From the NCBI GenBank assembly GCA_016713445.1, contig JADJPB010000005.1, forward strand, positions 186,001 through 250,000: DNA of 64,000 nucleotides, given 5' to 3'. Source of the DNA: Bacteroidota bacterium. GTDB lineage: Bacteria > Bacteroidota > Bacteroidia > AKYH767-A > OLB10. How positions within the stretch are numbered: position 1 is the first letter of the stretch; each line of letters opens with the position of its first letter. Position numbers and translations under genes: made by a program. The notes under the pieces were generated by a model. It had not been told where the DNA came from, did not search any database, and saw only the letters and a list, made by a program, of their open reading frames with translations. Shown one piece after another: positions 37,196 to 45,814 of this stretch.

Positions 37196-37535
37196 CTTCA
37201 GATTCTTGATTTGGAGCTAGAATTTTCTTTGTTAATATGGTAATCGTCCAAAACAAAAAGAGAATAGTGCCCGCACTCATTAAGGCGCTTAGGATATTTA
37301 TCATTACCGAAACTTGGGTAAGATCGCTTCCAGCAAACAAACTCATCACCCTTCCCATCATCATAAAGAGCGGAGCTCCTGGAGGATGTCCTACTTGTAA
37401 TTTAAAGGAAGAAGCGATAAATTCTCCACAGTCCCAAAAGCTTCCGGTAGGCTCAATGGTACTGATATACACGAAGGAAGATATGGCGAAGATGATCCAG
37501 CCACATAAATTGTTGATAAAGCGATAGTTCTGCAT
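37134..37535 (-). CDS. DUF2723 glycosyltransferase, N-terminal fragment
   Basis: 133 aa carrying the true start (MQNYRFINNLCGWIIFAIS, first membrane helix) and the family signature STIEPTGSFWDCGEFIASS with GHPPGAPLF. The acidic residue in WDCGEF is the expected catalytic/luminal loop Asp/Glu of GT-C enzymes. The frame breaks at GFVGA because of an A4 run (37149-37152, + strand) where A3 is expected; removing one base reads GALAYTFRDSFW and joins the next fragment. Confidence 0.85.
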   Translation of the reverse strand: MQNYRFINNLCGWIIFAISSFVYISTIEPTGSFWDCGEFIASSFKLQVGHPPGAPLFMMMGRVMSLFAGSDLTQVSVMINILSALMSAGTILFLFWTITILTKKILAPNQESEGGSIIAIMGAGFVGAFSLYI

Positions 37536-37838
37536 AGTCTTTAGACAATCTGGCGAAGTTAGAAAATAATAAGATTATACACAGATTTTAACATGAATTA
37601 AACAATCATTTAACCCTAATACTTATCTTTTCAAAACAATGTTTAAATCAATCCCAAAGGATAAAGTCATTCTGGGAATTTCTCCTCCTTTCAACTCCAT
37701 CCACTTCAACTTAGAAAACACTATTTATTATTACTTAAAAAAAGTTGATCCACATAAATATATGATTCGCCCAAAAATGATAAATTTTTAATCATTTAGT
37801 TACATGAAATGCCAGGGGATTGTTATACCTTAGCACCA
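37536..37838. other. Divergent intergenic region
   Basis: AT-rich, no gene. It holds the outward promoters of the DUF2723 gene and the T9SS cargo gene. TACCTTAG, one base from the TAnnTTTG box, lies at 37826-37833, only five bases before the ATG at 37839, so its use is uncertain. Confidence 0.35.
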
Positions 37839-38642
37839 ATGTTAAACTGGGGCAAATCTGCGCTTATCCTAATCTTTTTCGTTTGTAGCGGACTATTTGT
37901 CAACGCACAAACAAATCCGGCTCCTTTCAATTTGGGTGGAGGAAATTATTTCATGGGTACGTGGCTGAGCACACAAGCTGCAGGAACGTATCCTGCTAAT
38001 ATGTATTTCCATACTTGTGCTCGTGACTCCAATCCATTGTTAGGAGATCCCACAACAGCAAATTATGCTGGGGCTTATAACTTAGGTTCTGGAAATCGAT
38101 TCGCAGGTTTAGGGGCTTCAGGTTATTCACAATTTAATTATTCGAAGACGCCCAATACAATTGGAGCTTCTGTTTTAGGGTTAAATTCAACGGGAAGAAC
38201 TGATTTAATTGTTACATGGACTTCGAGAACATGGGCGGCGGGTAATGCTTACAATATACGTTTACAATATCGCATTTCAACTGCTTCGCCATGGCTAGAC
38301 GTTCCTGGCCCTGTTGAATACGTTTACACGGGCACACTTCCTAATTTGCAAACCATTTCAGTTAATTTATCTACAGCAACTGCGAACGCTGTTGATAATC
38401 GAGCGAATATGCAGGTTAGATGGAAATATTATTATGTGAGTGGTTTTGGAAATAATTCTTGTAATCTTTCCATTGACGATATTACGGTTTCGAGTTTAGC
38501 ATTGGTTGGAGATAATATATCCACGGGTGTTATTGGTGGATCTCCATTTTGTGTATCTGCTTCTACTTCAGGGTCAGTTACTGTACCTTTCACGTATGCC
38601 TCCGCGGCTAATTTCCTGCTGGAGCATGTACTTTTCTGCTGA
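37839..38642 (+). CDS. T9SS cargo protein, N-terminal fragment
   Basis: The preferred start at 37839 gives a signal peptide (MLNWGKSALILIFFVCSGLFVNAQ); an upstream ATG at 37809 adds ten non-conserved residues. A jelly-roll-like domain follows (YSQFNYSKTPNTIGASVLGL, DLIVTWTSRTWAAGNAYNIRLQYRI, SCNLSIDDITVSS), of the kind that follows endonuclease or surface proteins. The frame stops at 38640, but three missing T/A bases between about 38608 and 38670 restore ANFPAGACTFSAELSNSAGQFLSPTVIG and join the ORF at 38787, which is in the same frame. The whole gene is 37839-41508, about 1,225 codons. Confidence 0.75.
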   Translation: MLNWGKSALILIFFVCSGLFVNAQTNPAPFNLGGGNYFMGTWLSTQAAGTYPANMYFHTCARDSNPLLGDPTTANYAGAYNLGSGNRFAGLGASGYSQFNYSKTPNTIGASVLGLNSTGRTDLIVTWTSRTWAAGNAYNIRLQYRISTASPWLDVPGPVEYVYTGTLPNLQTISVNLSTATANAVDNRANMQVRWKYYYVSGFGNNSCNLSIDDITVSSLALVGDNISTGVIGGSPFCVSASTSGSVTVPFTYASAANFLLEHVLFC

Positions 38643-38786
38643 ATTAAGTAATTCGGCAGGACAATTTTATCACCTACTGTTATTGGAACAGTAGTATCAA
38701 ATGCCAGTGGTGCACAAAGTATTATTTGCACATTACCACCTGGATTAGGGACCGGAACAGCATATAGAATTCGCGTTACTTCAGAT

Positions 38787-40001
38787 GTGCCCGCGGTTAC
38801 AGGAGTTGACAACGGGAGCGATTTAACTATTTATTTATCTCCGTTTAATGTAACATCTCCCGGAGCCAATTGCATTAATTTAGGGTCTAACATTTCCTGG
38901 GTGCTGCCTGTAGGTTGTTATAATGAGATTATGGTAGTAGCGCAACCGTTAGTTCCATTTACGATCAATCCATCTGGAAATGGAAGTGCTTATACTGCAA
39001 ATGCTACTTATGGATCGGGAACTGCATATGAAAGTGGATTTGTGGTTTACAAAGGCCCAGGAACCAATGTTACCATTAGTAACTTAGCCAACGCAACACT
39101 TTATTATTTTAAAATTTTTGTGCGATATGGAAACGAATGGAGCAGTGGAGAAGAAATTTCTTGCTCTCCTGGTGCGGGTACATTATTAAAACGCGGTGAT
39201 TTTTTAGTGGTTGGTGTAAATGCAACGAATTCATGTGGTGCAGGTCCTGGAACAGGAGTTTCTGCTGATGAAATTAGCTTCGTTTGTTTCCGTGATATTA
39301 CCGTAGGTACCACATTAGACATCACGGATAACGGATACAATCGGTCTGCAGGCTTTCCTGGAAGATGGGGTGATACAGAAGGAGTTGTTCGACTAACAAG
39401 AACAGGAGGAACTATTTTTGCAGGTACTATTATGACCATTCGTTTTGATGCAAGTGGAAATGGATTTGCTATTTCTCCTGACGCAAATTGGACATTTACA
39501 AATTTAAATGCCGGCGGAGTTTTCAATTTGAATTCTGGCGGGGATCAATTTCACTTTATGCAAGGTGGGAACTGGATCAATGGCGGCGGTGCTCACGATG
39601 GTATTTATACGGGTACTGTTTTGTTTGGTTTTAATACCGGAACAACTTGGACTGATTACGCAAACTCATCACAGCAATCAGGATTATATCCTAAATTAGA
39701 TTGTTATGTGATTCTTCCGGCTACTGGATCCGATTATATTAAATACACAGGTAATTTAGCAACACTACGCACACAACGTGCTTGGGTAGATCAAATTAAT
39801 ACAGTTACTAATTGGACTTCTTATCCTGGAAATTGTGCAGGTTATAATGCTGCCATACCACAATACCCTCTCGGTGCTTCGATCACTATTGTAGCAGGAG
39901 GTTACCAACGCGGGAAGTGGGTAGGTGTAAAAATACGGATTGGTACATATGTACCAATTGGGAAGATTTTGTGGTTCCTGACTCCACCACGGATGTGTTA
40001 A
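38787..40001 (+). CDS. T9SS cargo protein, central fragment A
   Basis: 404 aa with no signal of its own; its Met is internal to the reconstructed gene. It contains a Ig-like end (FTINPSGNGSAYTANATYGSGTAYESGFVVYKG), a fibronectin-like module (TLYYFKIFVRYGNEWSSG) and a beta-rich domain that begins GDFLVVGVNATNSC and has ADEISFVCFRDITVGTTLDITDNG, a lamin-tail-like pattern. The frame is lost near 39915 in a G3 run (GKWVG), one base short, after which the correct sequence continues in the ORF at 39917. Confidence 0.7.
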   Translation: MPAVTGVDNGSDLTIYLSPFNVTSPGANCINLGSNISWVLPVGCYNEIMVVAQPLVPFTINPSGNGSAYTANATYGSGTAYESGFVVYKGPGTNVTISNLANATLYYFKIFVRYGNEWSSGEEISCSPGAGTLLKRGDFLVVGVNATNSCGAGPGTGVSADEISFVCFRDITVGTTLDITDNGYNRSAGFPGRWGDTEGVVRLTRTGGTIFAGTIMTIRFDASGNGFAISPDANWTFTNLNAGGVFNLNSGGDQFHFMQGGNWINGGGAHDGIYTGTVLFGFNTGTTWTDYANSSQQSGLYPKLDCYVILPATGSDYIKYTGNLATLRTQRAWVDQINTVTNWTSYPGNCAGYNAAIPQYPLGASITIVAGGYQRGKWVGVKIRIGTYVPIGKILWFLTPPRMC

Positions 40002-40270
40002 TTCCATCAAGCGGTGTTACTTTTAATTGTCGCCTTCGAGTAGACTCCGTACATGCTTGCCGAGATTTAACTATTCAAGGTTATAAATTAATTGGAGCGG
40101 ATACTAACGTTCGCGTGCTTCGAGTTTTAGGCAACTTAAATATAACAGGTGGTGAATTGGATTTCAGTGATAACAATCCGAATACAAAAGATGGTGTTAT
40201 CCAACCAAAGGAAATTGGACTAACTTTAATGAAGCTGCATTCCGAGAAGGAAACAGCAGAGTTTATATGA
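39917..40270 (+). CDS. T9SS cargo protein, central fragment B
   Basis: 117 aa continuing the same gene: TDWYICTNWEDFVVPDSTTDVLIPSSG begins a beta-helix-like region that usually reads 'gnWsdpanW..g..P..ttdv.Ip' in Bacteroidota surface proteins. It ends out of frame; one missing A in the AAA at about 40211-40213 gives KENWTNFNEAAFREGNSRVYM and leads to the ORF at 40267. Confidence 0.65.
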   Translation: MGRCKNTDWYICTNWEDFVVPDSTTDVLIPSSGVTFNCRLRVDSVHACRDLTIQGYKLIGADTNVRVLRVLGNLNITGGELDFSDNNPNTKDGVIQPKEIGLTLMKLHSEKETAEFI

Positions 40271-41508
40271 TAGGTACATCCTTACAAGCTATTAATAATC
40301 CAGTAAAGGAAGTTTTTTACAGATTAGACATTGATAATTTGGCGGGAATTAGTGGTGGAACTAATATTCAAGTTGATAATATTCTCACTTTAACCAATGG
40401 ACTAATTAATACTGGATCTAATGAAGTTTATACAACTTCTACTGCAGTAACCTCCATATCTGGTTATGGTCTTAGTCGATATATTAATGGAAAACTGAGA
40501 AGACAAATTGCAATTAGCGGCAATTATGATTTCCCGGTTGGCTCAACCAGCAATTACGAACTTGCTAATTTAAATATCGCAAGTCAAGTTGGAATGGCGA
40601 ACATCATCGTCGACTTCGACGCTCCATCTCCTGGTGCTGCTCCCAATCCGGCACTTTGTTTTGTGAATGGAAGTCCAATAGTAAATAAACTAGACGCTGG
40701 AAGTTGGAGTATTGTTCCCAACACGGTTCCTACGGCGATGAATTTATCTTTAACATTGAGAGAAAGAGGACATACTAATTCAGTAGCACCGGCTTCTCGT
40801 TATGGAATCATTCGAAGAGACGATGCTTCAAGTGATTGGTTGGGTGCACCGTTCGGCACACACTCTAACGGCACACAGTCGGAAGCGGGCGGTACAGCAA
40901 CCGCCGTAAGAACAGGAATTACCACCACAACTTTTTGGGGCGATTTTGCTATTGGTTTTGGAAATGCTCCTTTACCTGTTGAATGGCTTTCTTTTGATGC
41001 AAAACCTATTTCATCGAATGTTTTGCTACAGTGGAGAACAGCCAGTGAAAATGGAAATGATTATTTCAATGTAGAGCGCAGTAGAGACGGATCTTCCTTT
41101 GAAACCATAGGACAAGTACCAGGAAATGGAAGTACAAGTTCCATCAGTTCTTACACATTCACCGACTACAATCCAAACAAAGGCATTCTTTATTACCGTT
41201 TACGTCAGGTTGATTTTGACGGACAATTTGACTTCAGTCCTATTGTCCCCGTTCGTATAGGCGATGACGTTAGTATAACGCAACTCTTTCCAAATCCGAT
41301 TCATGATCAAGCATGGTTAATGCTTTATGCAAATGAGTCAAGTGAGGTAGTTCTAGAAATCATGAATACAGAAGGACAAATTATATTATCAAAAGCAATT
41401 TCTTTACAAGAAGGAAATAATAGTGTTTCCTTGCAACTTGGTTTACTTCCCGAAGGCGTTTACTTTTTACGTTATGGTGTTGATGTGATTAAACTTGTAA
41501 AATATTAA
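40267..41508 (+). CDS. T9SS cargo protein, C-terminal fragment with type A sorting domain
   Basis: 413 aa. A beta-strand region (VFYRLDIDNLAGISGGTNIQVDNILTLTNG, YINGKLRRQI) is followed by the module that very often precedes the sorting signal (PLPVEWLSFDAKPISSNVLLQWRTASE, NDYFNVERSRDGSSFETIG, YYRLRQVDFDG). The T9SS type A domain is last (LFPNPIHDQA, EIMNTEGQIIL, PEGVYFLRYG, KLVKY). The protein as a whole is an exported surface or secreted protein of unknown activity. Last gene of the reading unit; it converges on the fragment at 41522. Confidence 0.8.
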   Translation: MIGTSLQAINNPVKEVFYRLDIDNLAGISGGTNIQVDNILTLTNGLINTGSNEVYTTSTAVTSISGYGLSRYINGKLRRQIAISGNYDFPVGSTSNYELANLNIASQVGMANIIVDFDAPSPGAAPNPALCFVNGSPIVNKLDAGSWSIVPNTVPTAMNLSLTLRERGHTNSVAPASRYGIIRRDDASSDWLGAPFGTHSNGTQSEAGGTATAVRTGITTTTFWGDFAIGFGNAPLPVEWLSFDAKPISSNVLLQWRTASENGNDYFNVERSRDGSSFETIGQVPGNGSTSSISSYTFTDYNPNKGILYYRLRQVDFDGQFDFSPIVPVRIGDDVSITQLFPNPIHDQAWLMLYANESSEVVLEIMNTEGQIILSKAISLQEGNNSVSLQLGLLPEGVYFLRYGVDVIKLVKY

Positions 41509-41521
41509 TTTAATAGGTCAC

Positions 41522-41785
41522 TTAAACCACGACTACCTTTCTAATAATTTTTCTTCCATCTTCCAAAACTAAAGTGAGTATATAAAACCCAGAAGGCATT
41601 CCAATGATTTCGAATTGATTTTTGTTTTGAACTATATCTGTTCTTTCCATTTGTCCATTCAAATTATGCAGCACCCAATGTTCAATATTTTTGGTTGAAC
41701 TCAATTCTACTTGTACATTTCCTTTGAGGGATTTGGATGAATGTTGATGATCATTTCCTTTGATGGAAGTGTTGAGATAGAAGTT
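41522..41785 (-). pseudogene. Orphan T9SS type A sorting-domain remnant
   Basis: The 60-aa frame at 41522-41704 reads as the end of a sorting domain (WVLHNLNGQMERTDIVQNK, MPSGFYILTLVLEDG, RKIIRKVVV). Upstream, one frame over, is IINIHPNPSKG, the PNP motif of the same domain, preceded within about 20 codons by a stop. No cargo part exists: bases 41786-41905 contain the next gene's upstream region. It is either a decayed gene end left after a deletion or rearrangement, or a lone sorting domain. The frame break between PSK and GNVQ may be a sequencing indel. Confidence 0.65.
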
Positions 41786-41905
41786 AACAATGGAAACTAT
41801 AGATCAATCTAACTGCAAAGTCATCATTTTATCATGAGTGCAATTAAAAAATGACACACTTAATTTACACTCGCAAATGGGAGTGTAAATTAAAGCACTT
41901 TCTTC

Positions 41906-41935
41906 TTGTTTTTTACTTTTATTCCCTTACTTTTG
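41906..41935 (+). promoter_or_regulatory. Bacteroidota-type promoter of the glycosidase gene
   Basis: TACTTTTG at 41928-41935 matches TAnnTTTG exactly and TTG at 41906-41908 lies 19 nt upstream, the ideal spacing for the Bacteroidota primary sigma factor. The box ends 24 nt before the preferred ATG at 41960. Confidence 0.8.
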
Positions 41936-41959
41936 ATATACACTTATAAACCTACTATT

Positions 41960-42355
41960 ATGTTTACTTCCTACATTTCAAGGGCTAATTGCTCCCGTTT
42001 AATTGCTTTTAGCGTTTACTTTGTTTTTTCTACCCTGAACCTAAAGGCACAAATCACTCCCTCCTTCGGTTCAATCAACCATCCTATACCAAATGATATT
42101 TTTGGATTTAATGGGGCAAATACGATAAGAGTAAGTCAAAGTTGGAATGATATACTTCACAATAATGATGCGGAAACTCGGTTGCAGGAATTAAATGCAA
42201 GAGTCCTGCGATATCCCGGTGGAACTTTAGGTAATTATTGGGATTGGCGAAAGGGCTGGTTTTTGAGTAGTCATGATTTACGGAATGGAATTTTATTGCC
42301 TGAAAAATATGAACCTACTCCCCTGGCACAATACTTAATTTTGATGATCGTTTAG
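41960..42355 (+). CDS. GH-A-like glycosidase / beta-helix T9SS protein, N-terminal fragment
   Basis: The start at 41960 is supported by the promoter and by the signal peptide (RLIAFSVYFVFSTLNLKAQ). It begins a TIM-barrel domain: GFNGANTIRVSQSWNDILHNN and VLRYPGGTLGNYWDWRKGW, a pattern shared by GH51/GH79-type alpha-L-arabinofuranosidases and glucuronidases. The frame is lost near 42338 (expected LAQYLNFDDRLETFIKCL) and again near 42395. The complete gene is 41960-47002, about 1,680 codons, in four ORFs that each shift by -1. Confidence 0.75.
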   Translation: MFTSYISRANCSRLIAFSVYFVFSTLNLKAQITPSFGSINHPIPNDIFGFNGANTIRVSQSWNDILHNNDAETRLQELNARVLRYPGGTLGNYWDWRKGWFLSSHDLRNGILLPEKYEPTPLAQYLILMIV

Positions 42356-42405
42356 AAACATTTATCAAATGTTTATCCCATTCGCACGCAAAACCCATGT
42401 GACAA

Positions 42406-43287
42406 ATGAATGTATTAACATCTGATATCAATTATCAATTGGCAACTTTATATGCTTCTAAAGTTGCAGGTGTAAAATCAGAATATGTTGAATTGGGAAA
42501 TGAGTTTTATCTCGGTGATACTGATAACCGTTTAGTTTTTCCAAACGTAGATCATTACGCAGAAAAGGCAATGGAATGGTCAAGTCGTATCAAGAGGATA
42601 CCGCCCTTTTCTACTACTAAAATTGCAGCTTTAGGTTCTGAAAGTGATGTTGAATCACAACCCGGAAGACGTAGATTATGGCTAAACCGATTGTTAGAAA
42701 CTATCAATGGAAATACAGACATTGAAGCCATAACCTTACACCCGTATTTTAAGGCAAAATTTGCCGCAAACGAAAATCAAGCTTGTCCTATTATTGCCGG
42801 AATTCCTATCCCTGAAGCTGACGTTAGAAGTGCTTTTGCAAATATTATTCGCGATAGTAGAGAACTTGTTAACGATGAAATAGCGCAAATCGCTAATACG
42901 GGTAGGGAAACTTGGATCACAGAATTTAATTTATTCGACACCAAACATGCTGTGCACGGCACTTGGTTTCATGGGTTGTTTACTAGTTCTATGCTACTTA
43001 CTTATTTGGAAGGAAGCAACGTTACGAAGATTTTGCCTCACACCATGTCTGGAGATGGAATTTTTTCAGGAATATACTCAAATGGAACAGGCTTAAATTT
43101 TGGTCTAAATGCTGGTGGATTTTTGGGACCGGGATATTGCACTTCACCGATACCTACTACGGACGCTTGGGAGTTAACTGCTCTCGGTAATGCTGTGGCG
43201 CTAATCACAACTGCAGCCAATGGTGCTTCCGAAGTAAGAAATGTAGATTTTCCAACAGCGGAGCATTACCGTTGGACGCTTCCGTAA
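42406..43287 (+). CDS. GH-A-like glycosidase fragment with both catalytic Glu
   Basis: 293 aa carrying the rest of the TIM barrel. YVELGNEFYLGD contains the Asn-Glu pair expected for the acid/base (Glu at 42502-42504), and TWITEFNLFD the nucleophile Glu (42922-42924), about 140 residues apart as in clan GH-A. Between them are LGSESD and ITLHPYF. Substrate cannot be told; arabinofuranosidase/glucuronidase-like families are candidates. The end (HYRWTLP) is out of frame; with one extra T the sequence reads YRLDASVNSDIYELSGWYF into the next ORF. Confidence 0.75.
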   Translation: MNVLTSDINYQLATLYASKVAGVKSEYVELGNEFYLGDTDNRLVFPNVDHYAEKAMEWSSRIKRIPPFSTTKIAALGSESDVESQPGRRRLWLNRLLETINGNTDIEAITLHPYFKAKFAANENQACPIIAGIPIPEADVRSAFANIIRDSRELVNDEIAQIANTGRETWITEFNLFDTKHAVHGTWFHGLFTSSMLLTYLEGSNVTKILPHTMSGDGIFSGIYSNGTGLNFGLNAGGFLGPGYCTSPIPTTDAWELTALGNAVALITTAANGASEVRNVDFPTAEHYRWTLP

Positions 43288-45773
43288 ATTCGGATATTTA
43301 CGAATTAAGTGGATGGTATTTTCATAGAGATATTGGAAGTGGCGATTTTATTTTGGTGAATTATGATGACAATCCAATTCCAGTAAATTTAGATCCCATT
43401 CTAAATAGTAATAACACACCGTTTTCTTCCCTCAATTTCTTTTTCAAATGGCAATCGATGAGCGCGGGAATATGGGAATATGCGAAAGGAAATGCCATTA
43501 GCACAGACGATCCTGCCGATAATGAAATTACTTTAACGCCACTTGTTATTTTACCTGGCACAACAATAGATCTACCCCCTTACAGCATTACTCGCATTTC
43601 TATTAACTCTAATACTCCAATTGCTCGTGTAGATTTAAACAATACAGAATTTTGTTGCCATGAAATGTTAAATGTTCGTGCTTCAAATATAGACTGGAGC
43701 GAAGGATATTATTGGAGTATTAATAATGAGATTGTTGAAATTAATGATAATCCTTTTTATGTTGAAATTCCGGAATTAGCCTCTACTCAAAATCAAAATA
43801 TTAAATTGCATGATTACCTTGGCAATGTTGTATGGACATCCGATTTTTTAGTCAATAGATGCCCAACATCGATTTCAATTGCCACTAATTTAGATGAATT
43901 TTGTCCGGGTGATCAAATTCATTTGACTTCATCTGCTTCGGCCACGTTTTCCAATCCTTGGCAATATCATTGGACACCTACTATCCCCATCCTAAATGGT
44001 GATGTGAATTTAAAAGATGTGTATGCAAACCCCACGCACAACACTATGTTTAGACAATATATACATGATGGAACTTGCTGGTTGGCGTCAAATGATTTAG
44101 TAGTTGAAAGTGAAAACCCGGAACCGTTTTTTTCAAGTGATGAATTACTTGTATGCAATACTGCTGCAGCAAAAACTGTTGAACTAGTAGTAAAGTTGGC
44201 AAATGAACTTTCTGGCAGCACCTATACTTACGACTGGAAAGATGAAAATGGAACAACAGTTTCTACTTTAAATTCATGTTCAATTAATCACACCAGTGAA
44301 GACCAAAAATATACGGTTACAGTAACTTCTCATCCCAGCCTATGTTTTGGAACCGCTTCCATACAAGTTTGGGGAGTTGATTGTTGTCAGCCTATTTCAC
44401 CCTTAAATTCAGATCTGGATTTAACTAGCATGAATTCACCACCAATAATTACGGATATAGTGGATTTGGATGATGAATTAGATTCGCAATGGAGCACAAT
44501 TCCAGTAGGAGTAATTTATAATCCAGGTAATACCGTAGAAATAGATTGCTCCCCTGGAAACGACATCACCGATGTTTACATCAACCGAAAATTAAATGTT
44601 GACCTTAGAACAACTCTTATTGGTTGTACTTTGCATCTTGGAGAAGAAGCTGAAATAAATTTAGATGGGGCAAGTGATCTTGTTTTGGTCGGATGTTCAT
44701 TAATCACTTGCAATAATAGTGTATACACATGGAGAGGAATGACCGCATCTGGACAAAACCAAATGATAGTAACAATTCCAAATGGATCAGTTGAAACTTA
44801 TATAAGTAATGCCGAAAAGGCCATTGACTTAAGCGATAAGGCAGAATTTCTTATTGTGGCAACGGATTTCTTTAACAACCTTACTGCAGTTAACCTGCAC
44901 GATTATCCATCTACCATTAAGGCGGGCGTTGGTAATTTTACGTACAATGGTACTACTTATAAATTAAATAATATTTATAGCAATAATTTTAACTCTTACA
45001 GCATCAGCAATTGGCCCACTGGCTTCTCAAACAAAGGATTCTTAAATTCTCAATACGCTATTTCATGCAGTTGGATAGAAGGTTTACAAATAGGGAAAGT
45101 TTCAAATGGGAATACTTTTAAAAATAGCGCAGTCGGAATTAATTTAATAAACTCAAGCGCCACAATAATTAGCAATACGTTTAGTGAAATGTATCAACCA
45201 CATTTAAATAAAAAAATAAGTGGAGTGGGTATCTATAGCACAGAGGGCGACTTACTCAATGATGTGAATGTAATCATTGGAGATATATCCATCCCAAATT
45301 CTGGAAACGTTTTTAATGACGTTAACAATTCTATAGTAATTAAAGATGGTGGCAAATACAAAATTTCCAGTAACGATTTTTGGGGAGCAAACCTAGGGCA
45401 AAACTTTTTTGATGTTAGAATGTATGAAATTACAGGCGCCGATATTGAAATCACAAACAACGAGTTTCATAATGTTCAAACAGGAATTTATGGGTACAAT
45501 ATTTATCCCGGTTCAAAGCTGGATATTGTAGGAAACCATTTCACCGATCCTGAACCTACCGTAGGCAATCCTAACTTCCGTCATACTGCAATAACATTGC
45601 AGAACCAACAACAATTTAACAACGAAGAAATTCGAATAATAAGCAATGTTGTCAATAATTTGCGAATAGGTATACATTTAAATAATACCAGCGGGGCCTT
45701 TGTAATTTCCAATGATGTTAATTTAAATTTTACAACTACCACCGCTTTAACCGACCCCATACCGGTATTTTAA
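43272..45773 (+). CDS. Glycosidase / beta-helix protein, central fragment
   Basis: 833 aa. Residues about 1-115 complete the C-terminal beta-sandwich usual after GH-A barrels (GSGDFILVNYDDNPIPVNL, LPPYSITRISI). Two Ig-like modules follow (CPGDQIHLTSSASATF; TVTVTSHPSLCFGTASIQVW). From about residue 420 there is a right-handed beta-helix (LIGCTLHLGEEAEINLDG, LVLVGCSLITC, ITNNEFHNVQTGIYGYN, LDIVGNHFTDPEP). It ends out of frame at a C4 run (45755-45758); one more C gives TDPHTGILTEGCDDLNII. Confidence 0.75.
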   Translation: MDASVNSDIYELSGWYFHRDIGSGDFILVNYDDNPIPVNLDPILNSNNTPFSSLNFFFKWQSMSAGIWEYAKGNAISTDDPADNEITLTPLVILPGTTIDLPPYSITRISINSNTPIARVDLNNTEFCCHEMLNVRASNIDWSEGYYWSINNEIVEINDNPFYVEIPELASTQNQNIKLHDYLGNVVWTSDFLVNRCPTSISIATNLDEFCPGDQIHLTSSASATFSNPWQYHWTPTIPILNGDVNLKDVYANPTHNTMFRQYIHDGTCWLASNDLVVESENPEPFFSSDELLVCNTAAAKTVELVVKLANELSGSTYTYDWKDENGTTVSTLNSCSINHTSEDQKYTVTVTSHPSLCFGTASIQVWGVDCCQPISPLNSDLDLTSMNSPPIITDIVDLDDELDSQWSTIPVGVIYNPGNTVEIDCSPGNDITDVYINRKLNVDLRTTLIGCTLHLGEEAEINLDGASDLVLVGCSLITCNNSVYTWRGMTASGQNQMIVTIPNGSVETYISNAEKAIDLSDKAEFLIVATDFFNNLTAVNLHDYPSTIKAGVGNFTYNGTTYKLNNIYSNNFNSYSISNWPTGFSNKGFLNSQYAISCSWIEGLQIGKVSNGNTFKNSAVGINLINSSATIISNTFSEMYQPHLNKKISGVGIYSTEGDLLNDVNVIIGDISIPNSGNVFNDVNNSIVIKDGGKYKISSNDFWGANLGQNFFDVRMYEITGADIEITNNEFHNVQTGIYGYNIYPGSKLDIVGNHFTDPEPTVGNPNFRHTAITLQNQQQFNNEEIRIISNVVNNLRIGIHLNNTSGAFVISNDVNLNFTTTTALTDPIPVF

Positions 45774-45814
45774 CCGAGGGTTGTGACGATTTAAATATCA
45801 TCGAAAATGATATC

